Below are positions 56,426 to 64,000 of a stretch of DNA of 64,000 nt, one piece after another. The translations under genes were made by a program, and so were the position numbers. The first letter of the stretch is position 1. The number at the start of each line of letters is the position of its first letter. This DNA is from Sutterella megalosphaeroides. GTDB taxonomy: Bacteria > Pseudomonadota > Gammaproteobacteria > Burkholderiales > Burkholderiaceae_F. The stretch is from NCBI RefSeq assembly GCF_003609995.1, contig NZ_AP018786.1, forward strand, positions 1,560,001 through 1,624,000, written 5' to 3'. The notes beneath the pieces are model-generated. The model was given only the letters and a program-made list of their open reading frames with translations, was not told the origin of the DNA and searched no databases.

Positions 56426-57232
56426 ATGACCGAAGCGACCACCTCCCGCGATACCGTTTCCGCTCCCTCCGATGCCGCCGCGGCCCTCTCCGTCAAAAGT
56501 ACGGGACCGGGTGCCGGGCGGCGCGTTCTCGTCACCGGGGGCTCCCGCGGGATCGGCTTTGCCGTCGCGAAGCGCTTGGCCGAAGAGGGCTACGTCGTCG
56601 CCGTCAACGGCCGCAACGCCGAACGCGCGCGGGAGGCCGTCGAAAACCTGCGCGCGCTCGGGCACGAAGCCTATGCCCTTCCCTTCGACGTCACCGATCG
56701 AAAGACCGCGGCCGAGGTGCTCGCGGAGGATGTCGCCCTTCGCGGCCCCTTCTGGGGCGTGGTACTGAACGCCGGCATCAACCGCGACATGCCCCTGGCT
56801 GCCATGTCGGACGACGACTGGGACGACGTCGTCAACACCGACCTCGGGGGCTTTTACAACGTCCTGCGGCCGCTCGTCATGACGATGGCGCGCGCCCGGA
56901 AAGGGCGCATTGTCGTCGTGTCCTCCGTTTCGGGCATGGTGGGTACGCGCGGGCAGACGAATTACTCCGCGGCCAAGGCGGGTTTGATCGGCGCCGCGAA
57001 GGCCCTTGCCATGGAACTCGCGAGCCGATCGATCACGGTGAACGTCATCGCCCCGGGCCTTATCGAAACCGACATGGTGACGGAAGAAAACCGCGAACGG
57101 ATTCTGCCGCTTATTCCGATGCGCCGTCTCGGGAATCCCGAAGAGGTCGCGCACGTCGCCGCGTTTCTGCTTTCGGACGGCGCCGCGTACGTCACGCGCG
57201 CCGTGATTCCGGTCGCGGGCGGTCTCGTATGA
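56426..57232 (+). CDS. 3-oxoacyl-ACP reductase-like SDR (FabG/ApeQ type)
   Basis: 268 residues. A short-chain dehydrogenase: the NADPH-binding motif TGGSRGIGFAVAKRLAEE, NAG in VVLNAGINRD, catalytic Ser in VVVSSVSGMVG, and the Tyr-Lys pair in NYSAAKAGLIGAAKAL. The end (NPEEVAHVAAFLLSDGAAYV) is typical of FabG. It would reduce the keto group made by the neighbouring ketosynthases. An N-terminal extension exists from 56216, but the ATG at 56426 has AAGGTG and starts just before the SDR fold. The 213-base gap after the first gene contains a possible extra -10 (CATAAT near 56305). Confidence 0.9.
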   Translation: MTEATTSRDTVSAPSDAAAALSVKSTGPGAGRRVLVTGGSRGIGFAVAKRLAEEGYVVAVNGRNAERAREAVENLRALGHEAYALPFDVTDRKTAAEVLAEDVALRGPFWGVVLNAGINRDMPLAAMSDDDWDDVVNTDLGGFYNVLRPLVMTMARARKGRIVVVSSVSGMVGTRGQTNYSAAKAGLIGAAKALAMELASRSITVNVIAPGLIETDMVTEENRERILPLIPMRRLGNPEEVAHVAAFLLSDGAAYVTRAVIPVAGGLV

Positions 57233-57307
57233 ATTCGCACCGAAGCCGCAACGAGGCCCGGGAATGCCACCCTTGCAACGAACAAACTCTTTGACCCTCA
57301 CCTGACT

Positions 57308-58627
57308 ATGACCGACCACTCCTCTTCGCCCGCACCCGTCACCGATTCGCCGCGCCCCTGGCGCCGAGTCGTCGTGACCGGCATGGGCTGGATTTCGCCG
57401 ATCGGCAACACCTGGGCGGACGTCAAAACGTCGCTCGAAACGAATACGAGCGGCGTCGTGCGCATGACCGACTGGGAGTCGATCGAAGACTTGAACACCC
57501 GAGTGGCCGCGCCCGCACGCCCTTTCGACATCGATCCCGTGAAGTTTTCCCGCAAGCGCGTGCGCGCGATGGGGCGCGTGGCTCTGATGGCCGTCAAAAC
57601 CACGGCGGACGCGCTTGAAGACGCGGGCCTCTCGGAGAGTCCCGAAATCGCATCCAACGCAACAGGCGTGGCGTACGGGTCGTCCGCGGGGCAGCCTGCG
57701 GCCGTAGCCGAACTCGCGCACCTCATTCTCACGAACTCCTGCCGCGGTATTACGGCGACGACCTACGTGCGCATGATGGCCCACACGGCGCCCGTCAATA
57801 TCGGGGTTTTCTTCGGTTGCAAGGGTCGGATTCTGACGACCTCGTCCGCGTGCACCTCGGGCTCCTGGGGTATCGGCGGCGCCTACGAAGCGATCGCGTC
57901 GGGGAAAAACGACATCATGATCGCGGGGGGCTCCGAGGAACTCCACGCGACGGACGCCGCGATCTTCGACACGCTTTTTGCGACGTCGACCCGCTACAAC
58001 CATGCGCCCTCCGAAACGCCTCGCCCCTTTTCGTCCGACCGCGACGGTCTCGTGGTAGGCGAAGGCGCGGGAACGCTCATTCTGGAGTCGCTTGACCATG
58101 CGCTTGCGCGCGGCGCCCGCATTTATGCGGAAATCGTGGGGTTCGGGTCGAATTCCGACGGCGAGCACATCACCTCGCCCGCTTCGGCTCAGATGGCCGA
58201 AGCCATGCGCGAGGCCCTCAAGGACGCGGGCCTCACTGCGGATCGCATCGACTACGTGAACGGGCACGGCACCGCCACCGACCGCGGCGACGTCGCGGAA
58301 AGTCACGCAACGCACGCGGTCTTCGGCTCCCGCGTGCCGTTTTCGACCTACAAAGGCCACATGGGTCACACGCTCGGCGCCTGCGGGGCACTCGAAGCGA
58401 TCTTTGCCGTTCGCGGGATGCGGGAAGGGTTCGTGCCTCCGACGCTGCATCTCGAAGCCGCCCGGATCGATCCCGACTGCGCCGAGCTCGACTACGTGAC
58501 GGGCGGCATCCGCCCCCTCGAGCAGACCTACGTCATGACGAACAACTTCGCCTTCGGCGGGATCAATACGAGCCTCATCTTCCGCAAGTGGCGTGACGGG
58601 GACGAATTCCGTCCGAAGAACGCCTGA
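57308..58627 (+). CDS. Beta-ketoacyl-ACP synthase (FabF-like, ApeR type)
   Basis: 439 residues. Full catalytic triad of a condensing enzyme: Cys182 in TTSSACTSGSWGIG, His320 in YVNGHGTATDRGDVAE, and His354 in YKGHMGHTLGACG. The characteristic end NNFAFGGINTSLIFRKW is present. It would extend an acyl chain on a carrier protein with malonyl-ACP. As the second ketosynthase of the set it corresponds by position to ApeR of aryl-polyene pathways. A housekeeping fabF role is possible but less likely given the neighbours and the lack of acpP or fabD. It begins 75 bases after the reductase. Confidence 0.92.
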   Translation: MTDHSSSPAPVTDSPRPWRRVVVTGMGWISPIGNTWADVKTSLETNTSGVVRMTDWESIEDLNTRVAAPARPFDIDPVKFSRKRVRAMGRVALMAVKTTADALEDAGLSESPEIASNATGVAYGSSAGQPAAVAELAHLILTNSCRGITATTYVRMMAHTAPVNIGVFFGCKGRILTTSSACTSGSWGIGGAYEAIASGKNDIMIAGGSEELHATDAAIFDTLFATSTRYNHAPSETPRPFSSDRDGLVVGEGAGTLILESLDHALARGARIYAEIVGFGSNSDGEHITSPASAQMAEAMREALKDAGLTADRIDYVNGHGTATDRGDVAESHATHAVFGSRVPFSTYKGHMGHTLGACGALEAIFAVRGMREGFVPPTLHLEAARIDPDCAELDYVTGGIRPLEQTYVMTNNFAFGGINTSLIFRKWRDGDEFRPKNA

Positions 58628-58644
58628 TACCGAATCCACGCACC

Positions 58645-59688
58645 ATGTCGACCCATTACACCTACGGCGTACCGCGCTATTTTCCCATCAGCTTCCGAAC
58701 GATTCCCGACACGAAACGCGGGGTGAATGCCGAACGCTATCTCGATCGGGCGCTTCGGGAGCTCTTTCTTGACGAACGTCCGAGACGCCCCTGGGAAGAG
58801 CCCACCGATGAGGCACCGCGCCTCGTTCGCGCTTCCGTTGCGTTCATTCTGCCGCTCGAGGCCGTCGCCGACGCCGCCGACCTCACGGAAGCGCTCCTTC
58901 CCGAGGCCGCGCTCGAGCGCTTGAACGAAATCCGTCATCCCGAACGCCGGCGCCAGAGTCGTGCGGCTCGGATCGTCGTCGCGGCGCTCCTCGCGCGCTT
59001 GAAAGCGCTCTTTCCCGAGATGACCTTCGACTACGCGGAAGAACCTCCGTACGGACCGAAGATTCGGTACGCGTTACAGAGCGAATCGAACGCCGACTCG
59101 GAAGCGAATTCGGAGGCCTCGCTCGCGCACGTACTCTACTGCACGCTCTCCCATACGAAGGGTGCCGCTGCGGTCGTCCTTTCCCGCACGCCCGCGGGGA
59201 TCGACATCGAAGCGGACCGCCCCGTCGAACGCCTTCAACGCGTCGCCGCACAAGCCTTCGGCGAAGACGCGGGTCGCGACGTCGTCGAGAACCTCGCGAA
59301 AACGGGCTCGCAGGACCTCTTCTTCGCCCTCTGGGGGTTGTCGGAATCCGTCATCAAGATGAACCGCGGGGCGCCGTCCGACGAGGAATTCGCGTCGCTG
59401 CGCTTTGAGAGGGGTGCTTCCGCGCATTCCGCGGGCACGGACGTCACCGTGACGGTCGTGAGCCGCACCCCCGGAACGAAGGATGCGAAACCCCGCCTGC
59501 ACCCGGCGAACTTTGTGGTGATCCGTCGGCCCGGCGTCGGGCTTCTTCGCGCCACGATCGTCTCGGAAGACGAGAAGGCGCCCGTCGTTCTTGAGGCGGA
59601 CGCCCAACTTCTGCGACAGATGTTCGGATTCGTGAAGAAAAAATCGCCGTCCGACGACCCCGAATCCGAATCCGAATCCGAATCCTGA
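58645..59688 (+). CDS. Sfp-type 4'-phosphopantetheinyl transferase
   Basis: 347 residues, somewhat long for the family. The metal-binding motif GIDIEADRP (Asp187, Glu189) and the downstream FFALWGLSESVIKMNRG (Glu234, Lys238) are the two hallmarks of Sfp/AcpT transferases, which add phosphopantetheine from coenzyme A to carrier proteins. This implies a dedicated carrier protein somewhere in the genome, though none lies in this window. The C-terminus ends in a Glu-Ser repeat coded by four CGAATC hexamers. It starts 17 bases after the ketosynthase, so the genes are co-transcribed. Confidence 0.88.
   Translation: MSTHYTYGVPRYFPISFRTIPDTKRGVNAERYLDRALRELFLDERPRRPWEEPTDEAPRLVRASVAFILPLEAVADAADLTEALLPEAALERLNEIRHPERRRQSRAARIVVAALLARLKALFPEMTFDYAEEPPYGPKIRYALQSESNADSEANSEASLAHVLYCTLSHTKGAAAVVLSRTPAGIDIEADRPVERLQRVAAQAFGEDAGRDVVENLAKTGSQDLFFALWGLSESVIKMNRGAPSDEEFASLRFERGASAHSAGTDVTVTVVSRTPGTKDAKPRLHPANFVVIRRPGVGLLRATIVSEDEKAPVVLEADAQLLRQMFGFVKKKSPSDDPESESESES
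59661..59684 (+). repeat. Hexamer tandem repeat (CGAATC)4 at the end of the transferase gene
   Basis: Four exact copies encode a Glu-Ser tail. Copy-number change would keep the frame. Confidence 0.85.
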
Positions 59689-59762
59689 GACCGATAACGA
59701 AGCCCGATACGGCAGAACGACAGCGTCTTCCCGTTTTCAACCGCTTTTCCCGAAACCGAGCC

Positions 59763-60890
59763 ATGCCCACACCCGTCCGGAAAAACCGTCCCCGCATTCT
59801 TGAGAATCTCCTCGAAGCACAGAAGATCGCCTTTGCGCCCTTCATCTTCGAGGCGTGCGCTTCGGCCCTCTCGTCGGGCCTCATCGAAGCACTCGCGCGC
59901 AAGCCCGAAGGTCTCTCGGAAGAAGCGCTTCGGACGGAAACGAAGCTCTCTCCCTACGCCGTGCGCGTCCTTCTGGACCTCCTTGCGCCTGCGGGGGTCG
60001 TCGAGCGTGTCGAGCGCAATGACGAAGCCGACGCCCGATCGTCCGAAGCGCCGCTCCTCTGGCGCTCGACGCCCGTGGCGGACCTGCTTCTTTTCGATGA
60101 CATGACCCGTGCGAACTTCTTCTTTACGAAGGACGTCAATTACGAAGCACTCGCAAAGCTCGACGCGAGCCTCACGGAAGGGCGCCCGGCAGGCTTGTCC
60201 GCATTCGACCCCTCCTGGAAGACCATCTACCCGCACCTTCCGGAGCTTCCCGAAGCGGCGCGCAAGGCGTGGTTCGGGTTCGACCACTTCCACAGCGACC
60301 GCGCCTATGAAGCGGCGCTCGGGGTCCTTGCGCTTGCGCGCGACTTCAAGCACTTGGTTGACATCGGAGGGAACACGGGCCGCTTCACGCACCGGTTCCT
60401 CATCAAGAACCCGCAGGCGCGCGCGACGGTGGTGGACCTCCCCGTCCAGACGGAAGCGATCCCTACGCGGGAAGAATTGCAGGACGTGGTCGATCGGATC
60501 GACACGTTCGCGATCGACTGGCTGACGGACACGGAACTTCACGTCTCACCCGACGCGGACCTCTTCTGGATGAGCCAGTTCCTCGACTGCTTCTCCGAAG
60601 ACGAAGCCGTGTCGATTCTCGTCCGGACGAAGGCCGCCATGAAGGCTTCCGGCAAGAACCCCGTTCTCGCGGTCTTGGAGCCCGTCGTCGACGAGCAGCG
60701 CCATGCGGCGGCGGAACTCTCGCTTGCCGCCACGAGCCTTTACTTCACGGCGGTCGCGAACGGCAACAGCGCGTTCTTCCGCGGGAACATGCTCCGGAAC
60801 ATCTTCAAGCGCGCGGGCTTTGCGATCCGGTCCGAAGTTCCGAACCTCGGGATCAGCCACACGCTCTTCCTTCTTGAGCCCGCCGACTGA
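59763..60890 (+). CDS. SAM-dependent O-methyltransferase-like protein
   Basis: 375 residues. An N-terminal winged-helix dimerisation domain (ACASALSSGLIEALARKPEG, SPYAVRVLLDLLAPAGVVER) is followed by a class I methyltransferase fold with the SAM-binding motif HLVDIGGNTGRF (about residue 200), ATVVDLPVQ and the FWMSQFLDCFSEDEAVSIL segment. This layout matches O-methyltransferases of the plant/polyketide type (Methyltransf_2). In aryl-polyene pathways methyltransferases act on the aromatic head group. It is the last gene of the set, 74 bases after the phosphopantetheinyl transferase. No clear terminator follows. Confidence 0.85.
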   Translation: MPTPVRKNRPRILENLLEAQKIAFAPFIFEACASALSSGLIEALARKPEGLSEEALRTETKLSPYAVRVLLDLLAPAGVVERVERNDEADARSSEAPLLWRSTPVADLLLFDDMTRANFFFTKDVNYEALAKLDASLTEGRPAGLSAFDPSWKTIYPHLPELPEAARKAWFGFDHFHSDRAYEAALGVLALARDFKHLVDIGGNTGRFTHRFLIKNPQARATVVDLPVQTEAIPTREELQDVVDRIDTFAIDWLTDTELHVSPDADLFWMSQFLDCFSEDEAVSILVRTKAAMKASGKNPVLAVLEPVVDEQRHAAAELSLAATSLYFTAVANGNSAFFRGNMLRNIFKRAGFAIRSEVPNLGISHTLFLLEPAD

Positions 60891-61463
60891 CGGGCGTTGA
60901 GGGGGCCGCCGAGCTTCTCAGACCGCCGCCGACACCCAACGAACGCCCCTATGAGGCCGTGCGACGTCGTTCGCGCGGCCTCTCTGCTTTACGGTCGTTT
61001 TCCGACCTCTTTCCGGACTTCCCTGCCCGACGCTCGCCCGACGAAAGTTGTTTTCTATAGCATACGATCCTCGATAGTTTTTGCCCTCTTTCCGATTGAA
61101 ATGAACATTCGGTAACGCGAACCGTCGGTTTACGACCTCGAAGTCTTCCTTTAAGCGTAGGACTACGTCCAACGACCGACGAAAAAACCGCCGAAGGGAG
61201 AATGTCGCCGATTCCGCTCCGTCCTATTCTCAATTCAACGCGAAACGAAACGGGGTGCGCACCGAAGCGCAAACCGCAAAACGGACCGCAACATCGACCG
61301 CGCCCCACCCTCGTTTCCCTCTTCATTTTGGACCGCCGTCCGGGCGCCGGCGCCCGCGGCCTCTCCCGCGATTTACGGGGATTTCGCGACCAACGGAATC
61401 TTCGACGACCTGCGGGGCGGCTCGGGGTGCCACCATGCGCACGGCGACGAAAGGAGTTGAAAA
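60891..61463. other. Intergenic region before the aldehyde dehydrogenase
   Basis: About 570 bases. Open frames here have no domain signature. TATAGCATACGAT near 61058 is a possible -10 region. A strong AAGGAG precedes the next gene. Nothing else recognised. Confidence 0.4.
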
Positions 61464-62939
61464 ATGTTTGCAATACCGAAGGAACAGTACGGCCTCTTGA
61501 TCGGCGGCGAATGGGTGGAAGCCGAATCGGGCGCGCTCTTTGAAACGTACAACCCCGCGACGGGCGAACTCATCACGCGTTGTGCCAATGCCTCGCCCGC
61601 CGACGTCGACCGCGCCGTCAAGGCGGCCGAAGCCGCCTTCGAAGGTTGGAGCCGCACGTCCGCGGCCGAACGGGCCGCGCTCCTTCTGAAGGCCGCAGAC
61701 CTGATCGATCAAAACGCCGAAACGCTCGCCGCTTACGAAACGATGGACAACGGCAAGCCCCTTCGCGAAACGACGCTCGTTGACGTGCCGCTTTCGAGCG
61801 ACCACTTCCGCTACTTCGCCGGGTGCCTGCGTGCGGACGAAGGCACCGCCGTCATGATCGATGAGAACACCCTCTCGATGAATCTGCGCGAACCCATCGG
61901 TGTCGTGGGGCAGATCATCCCCTGGAACTTCCCGCTTCTGATGGGTGCGTGGAAGATCGCCCCGGCGCTTGCCGCGGGGAACACGCTTGTGATCAAGTCG
62001 TCGTCGACCACCCCCTTGTCGCTCCTTCTCTTGGGCGAACTCTTGAATTCGATCCTCCCTGCGGGGGTCGTCAACATCATCACGGGTAAGGGCGCTACGA
62101 CGGGTCAGGCCATGCTCGACCACCCGGGCTTTGCGAAGCTTGCCTTTACGGGTTCGACCGAGGTCGGGTACTCCGTTGCCGAAGCGGCCGCCAAGCGCCT
62201 CATCCCCGCGACCCTCGAATTGGGCGGGAAGAGCGCCAACATCGTCTTCGACGACGCGCAGATGGATAAGGCCATCGAAGGCGCCCAGATCGGGATCCTC
62301 TTCAACCAGGGTCAGGTCTGCTGCGCGGGCTCGCGCATTTTCGTCCAGGAAGGGATTTACGACGAGTTCGTGGCGAAACTCACCGAAGCCTTCCGGAAGG
62401 TGAAGGTCGGCAACCCCATGGACATGTCGACCCAGATGGGGTCCCAAATCAACGAACGACAGCTTGAAAAGATCCTCAAGTACGTCGAAATCGGGAAGGA
62501 AGAAGGGGCCGTCGTTTTGACGGGCGGCAAGCGCGCCGTCGTCCCCGGCCTCGAAAAGGGCGCCTTCATGGAGCCGACGCTCCTTGCGAACGTCACGAAT
62601 GACATGCGCGTCGCTCAGGAAGAAATCTTCGGGCCGGTTGCTGTCGTGATCAAGTTCAAGACCGAAGACGAGGTCGTGCGCTTGGCGAACGAATCCGAAT
62701 ACGGCTTGGGCGGCGCCGTGTGGACCCGCGACATCAACCGCGCGATGCGCGTCGCGCGCGGCGTTCGCACCGGTCGCATGTGGATCAACACTTACAACGA
62801 ACTTCCCGCGCACGCCCCCTTCGGCGGCTACAAGAAGTCCGGCATCGGTCGTGAAACCCACAAGATGATGCTCGCCCACTACAGCCAGACGAAGAACATC
62901 TACATGTCGCTTTCCGAAACGACGCGCGGGTTCTTCTGA
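61464..62939 (+). CDS. NAD(P)-dependent aldehyde dehydrogenase
   Basis: 491 residues, complete. The family landmarks are IIPWNFPLLMGAWKIAPALA (catalytic Asn), LAFTGSTEVGYSV (nucleotide binding), LELGGKSANIVFDDA (general-base Glu) and NQGQVCCAGSRIF, with the nucleophilic Cys at residue 286. It oxidises an aldehyde to an acid and is close in style to acetaldehyde or broad-range class 1/2-type enzymes; the substrate is not certain. The ATG at 61464 follows AAGGAG. Monocistronic, ending at a terminator. There is no sign that it belongs to the polyene-like set. Confidence 0.95.
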   Translation: MFAIPKEQYGLLIGGEWVEAESGALFETYNPATGELITRCANASPADVDRAVKAAEAAFEGWSRTSAAERAALLLKAADLIDQNAETLAAYETMDNGKPLRETTLVDVPLSSDHFRYFAGCLRADEGTAVMIDENTLSMNLREPIGVVGQIIPWNFPLLMGAWKIAPALAAGNTLVIKSSSTTPLSLLLLGELLNSILPAGVVNIITGKGATTGQAMLDHPGFAKLAFTGSTEVGYSVAEAAAKRLIPATLELGGKSANIVFDDAQMDKAIEGAQIGILFNQGQVCCAGSRIFVQEGIYDEFVAKLTEAFRKVKVGNPMDMSTQMGSQINERQLEKILKYVEIGKEEGAVVLTGGKRAVVPGLEKGAFMEPTLLANVTNDMRVAQEEIFGPVAVVIKFKTEDEVVRLANESEYGLGGAVWTRDINRAMRVARGVRTGRMWINTYNELPAHAPFGGYKKSGIGRETHKMMLAHYSQTKNIYMSLSETTRGFF

Positions 62940-63031
62940 CGGGCAATCGTCGTCAACCTCGTACCGATCGCTTCGTCCCCACCCCCGGACCGGGCCCCGG
63001 GGGCTCACCGAGGACCGAAGCGATCACCCCG

Positions 63032-63063
63032 AAAAGCCGGCGGCTCAGCTTCCGGCTTTTTTC
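63032..63063 (+). terminator. Intrinsic terminator after the aldehyde dehydrogenase
   Basis: A nine-pair stem (63032-63040 with 63052-63060) runs into a T6 tract. An additional outer GATCGCTTCG/CGAAGCGATC pairing lies just before it. Confidence 0.88.
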
Positions 63064-63292
63064 TTTGTTGATCCGAGCCGTACGTGAGAAAACGCGAATT
63101 CGAGGGACGCACCCGCTCGGCTGCGCCCCCTCGATCGACTTAGCCGAACATTGTCTACGTCAAAATTTCAGTCCTCCGAACGCCGATGCCGCTCCAAAAT
63201 CGGTTAGGATCGGGTTTTCCCCCATTTTGTCGGAAAAGACCGTAAGGTCGGTCTTTTTCGACCTCCGAAAAACCCGACGAAAGGAACCCCTC

Positions 63293-63937
63293 TTGCTCAA
63301 GCGCATTTTCATCTTCGCACTCGGTCTCACGAGTCTCTCCCTCGGCATCGCCCTCATCACCAACGCCCACCTCGGTACGAGCTCCATTTCGTCCTTCGCC
63401 TACGTCCTCTCGATGGGGACGGGCCTCACGATGGGCCTCTTCGTCTTTCTCACAAACGTCTTTTTCTTCTGCGTGCAGACGGCGATCGACCCGACGCAGG
63501 TTCTGCTCAAAGCCGTGAAGCAGCTGCCGATCTGCGCCCTCTTCGGCCTTGTGATCGACGTCGCGATGAAGCTCACGACGGGACTCTCGGCGATGGCGGC
63601 GGGCTCCTGGTTTGCCAGGGCCGCGATGGTGCTTTGCGGATGCGTTTTCGTGGGCTTCGGCATTTCGGGGATGGTCTTTTCGCGCTTGGCCTACCTCCCG
63701 CCCGAAGGGGCGGTGCTTGCCGTCATGAAGCGCTGGGGCGGCTCCTTCGGGACGTTGCGCCTCGGCGTTGACGTCTTCATCGTGCTTTCCGCCGTTATCG
63801 CATCGCTGCTCTTTTTCGGCGAGATCCGCGGGCTTCGCGAAGGGACCGTCGCGGCCGCCCTCATTTCGGGCCCCACGGCGAAATTCTTCCTCCACGGGTG
63901 GGGGCGCTGGATGCCGCATCACGGCGTGATCGACTGA
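63293..63937 (+). CDS. YitT/YczE-family integral membrane protein
   Basis: 214 residues with five to six hydrophobic segments. The pattern ITNAHLGTSSISSFAYVLSM, followed by TGLTMGLFVFLTNVFFFCVQ, is typical of the YczE/YyaS/YitT group (DUF6198-like). The function of the group is unknown; some members sit near regulators or transport genes. The TTG at 63293 is used as start because AAGGAA lies at the right distance and the membrane protein begins there (LLKRIFIFALG); an in-frame extension to 63065 has no coding character. The gene ends 63 bases before the window edge, with no terminator seen. Confidence 0.85.
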   Translation: MLKRIFIFALGLTSLSLGIALITNAHLGTSSISSFAYVLSMGTGLTMGLFVFLTNVFFFCVQTAIDPTQVLLKAVKQLPICALFGLVIDVAMKLTTGLSAMAAGSWFARAAMVLCGCVFVGFGISGMVFSRLAYLPPEGAVLAVMKRWGGSFGTLRLGVDVFIVLSAVIASLLFFGEIRGLREGTVAAALISGPTAKFFLHGWGRWMPHHGVID

Positions 63938-64000
63938 ACGATCGAGCGCAGAAGCAGAGCTCGCCGACCTGCGGTTCTCGGCCTCCGTTCGAGAGCCGAA

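Noticed and set aside
55406-58639. Minus-strand ORF of 1077 codons opposite the ketosynthase genes
   Set aside because: Arg/Gly/His-rich composition and no domain; the plus strand encodes three recognisable enzymes.

Overview
The window looks like part of a high-GC betaproteobacterial chromosome. The gene content (periplasmic FMN/FAD reductase, cytochrome c maturation genes, very large ESPR-type autotransporters, H-NS, a DNA endonuclease of the EndA type, an [FeFe]-hydrogenase) fits a gut Burkholderiales such as the Sutterellaceae. This assignment is inference from protein families and codon bias; no rRNA or tRNA gene was seen to confirm it.

Layout. 0.8-8 kb: a solute-binding protein with no transporter partners, a 1226-residue autotransporter, and a secreted FMN/FAD reductase, each ending at a clear intrinsic terminator. 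7.8-13.1 kb: a candidate small RNA, a frameshifted small gene, a tyrosine recombinase with a pair of direct repeats just past its 3' end, and a umuD-umuC SOS polymerase pair. 13.2-17.2 kb (minus strand): a DUF4241 protein, an EamA transporter, a GNAT acetyltransferase and a GIY-YIG/DUF4357 protein broken by one extra base in a C6/G6 run. 17.4-19.1 kb: a small lipoprotein gene split by an IS200/IS605-type element that carries only TnpB and its omega-RNA end. 19.2-24 kb (minus): ccmF-ccmH-ccmI and a periplasmic parvulin. 24.6-36.7 kb: one 4012-residue ESPR autotransporter. 36.8-42 kb: an AbgA-like M20 amidohydrolase and a third autotransporter with 34-residue acidic repeats. 42.5-48.1 kb: a DUF945 membrane protein, a TPR-like hypothetical protein, a secreted endonuclease, H-NS, and a MazG-like protein with two related C-terminal domains.

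48.3-50.4 kb holds the most unusual single gene: an [FeFe]-hydrogenase whose reading frame runs without a stop into a complete rubrerythrin that has its own Shine-Dalgarno and ATG. 50.7-54.2 kb (minus) is a subtilisin-type autotransporter. 54.5-60.9 kb is a compact five-gene set: ketosynthase-dehydratase fusion, ketoreductase, second ketosynthase, Sfp-type phosphopantetheinyl transferase, and methyltransferase. It resembles part of an aryl-polyene pathway but has no acyl carrier protein, ligase or ammonia-lyase within view. An aldehyde dehydrogenase and a YitT/YczE-type membrane protein close the window.

How the parts relate: the ccm genes serve periplasmic c-type cytochromes, which would feed electrons to secreted reductases such as the flavoprotein at 5.8 kb. 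The hydrogenase-rubrerythrin gene suggests coupling of hydrogen metabolism to peroxide removal in an anaerobe. Four autotransporters point to a heavy investment in surface display. Three genes are visibly broken (a frameshift at about 8.3 kb, one at 16.68 kb, and the TnpB insertion).
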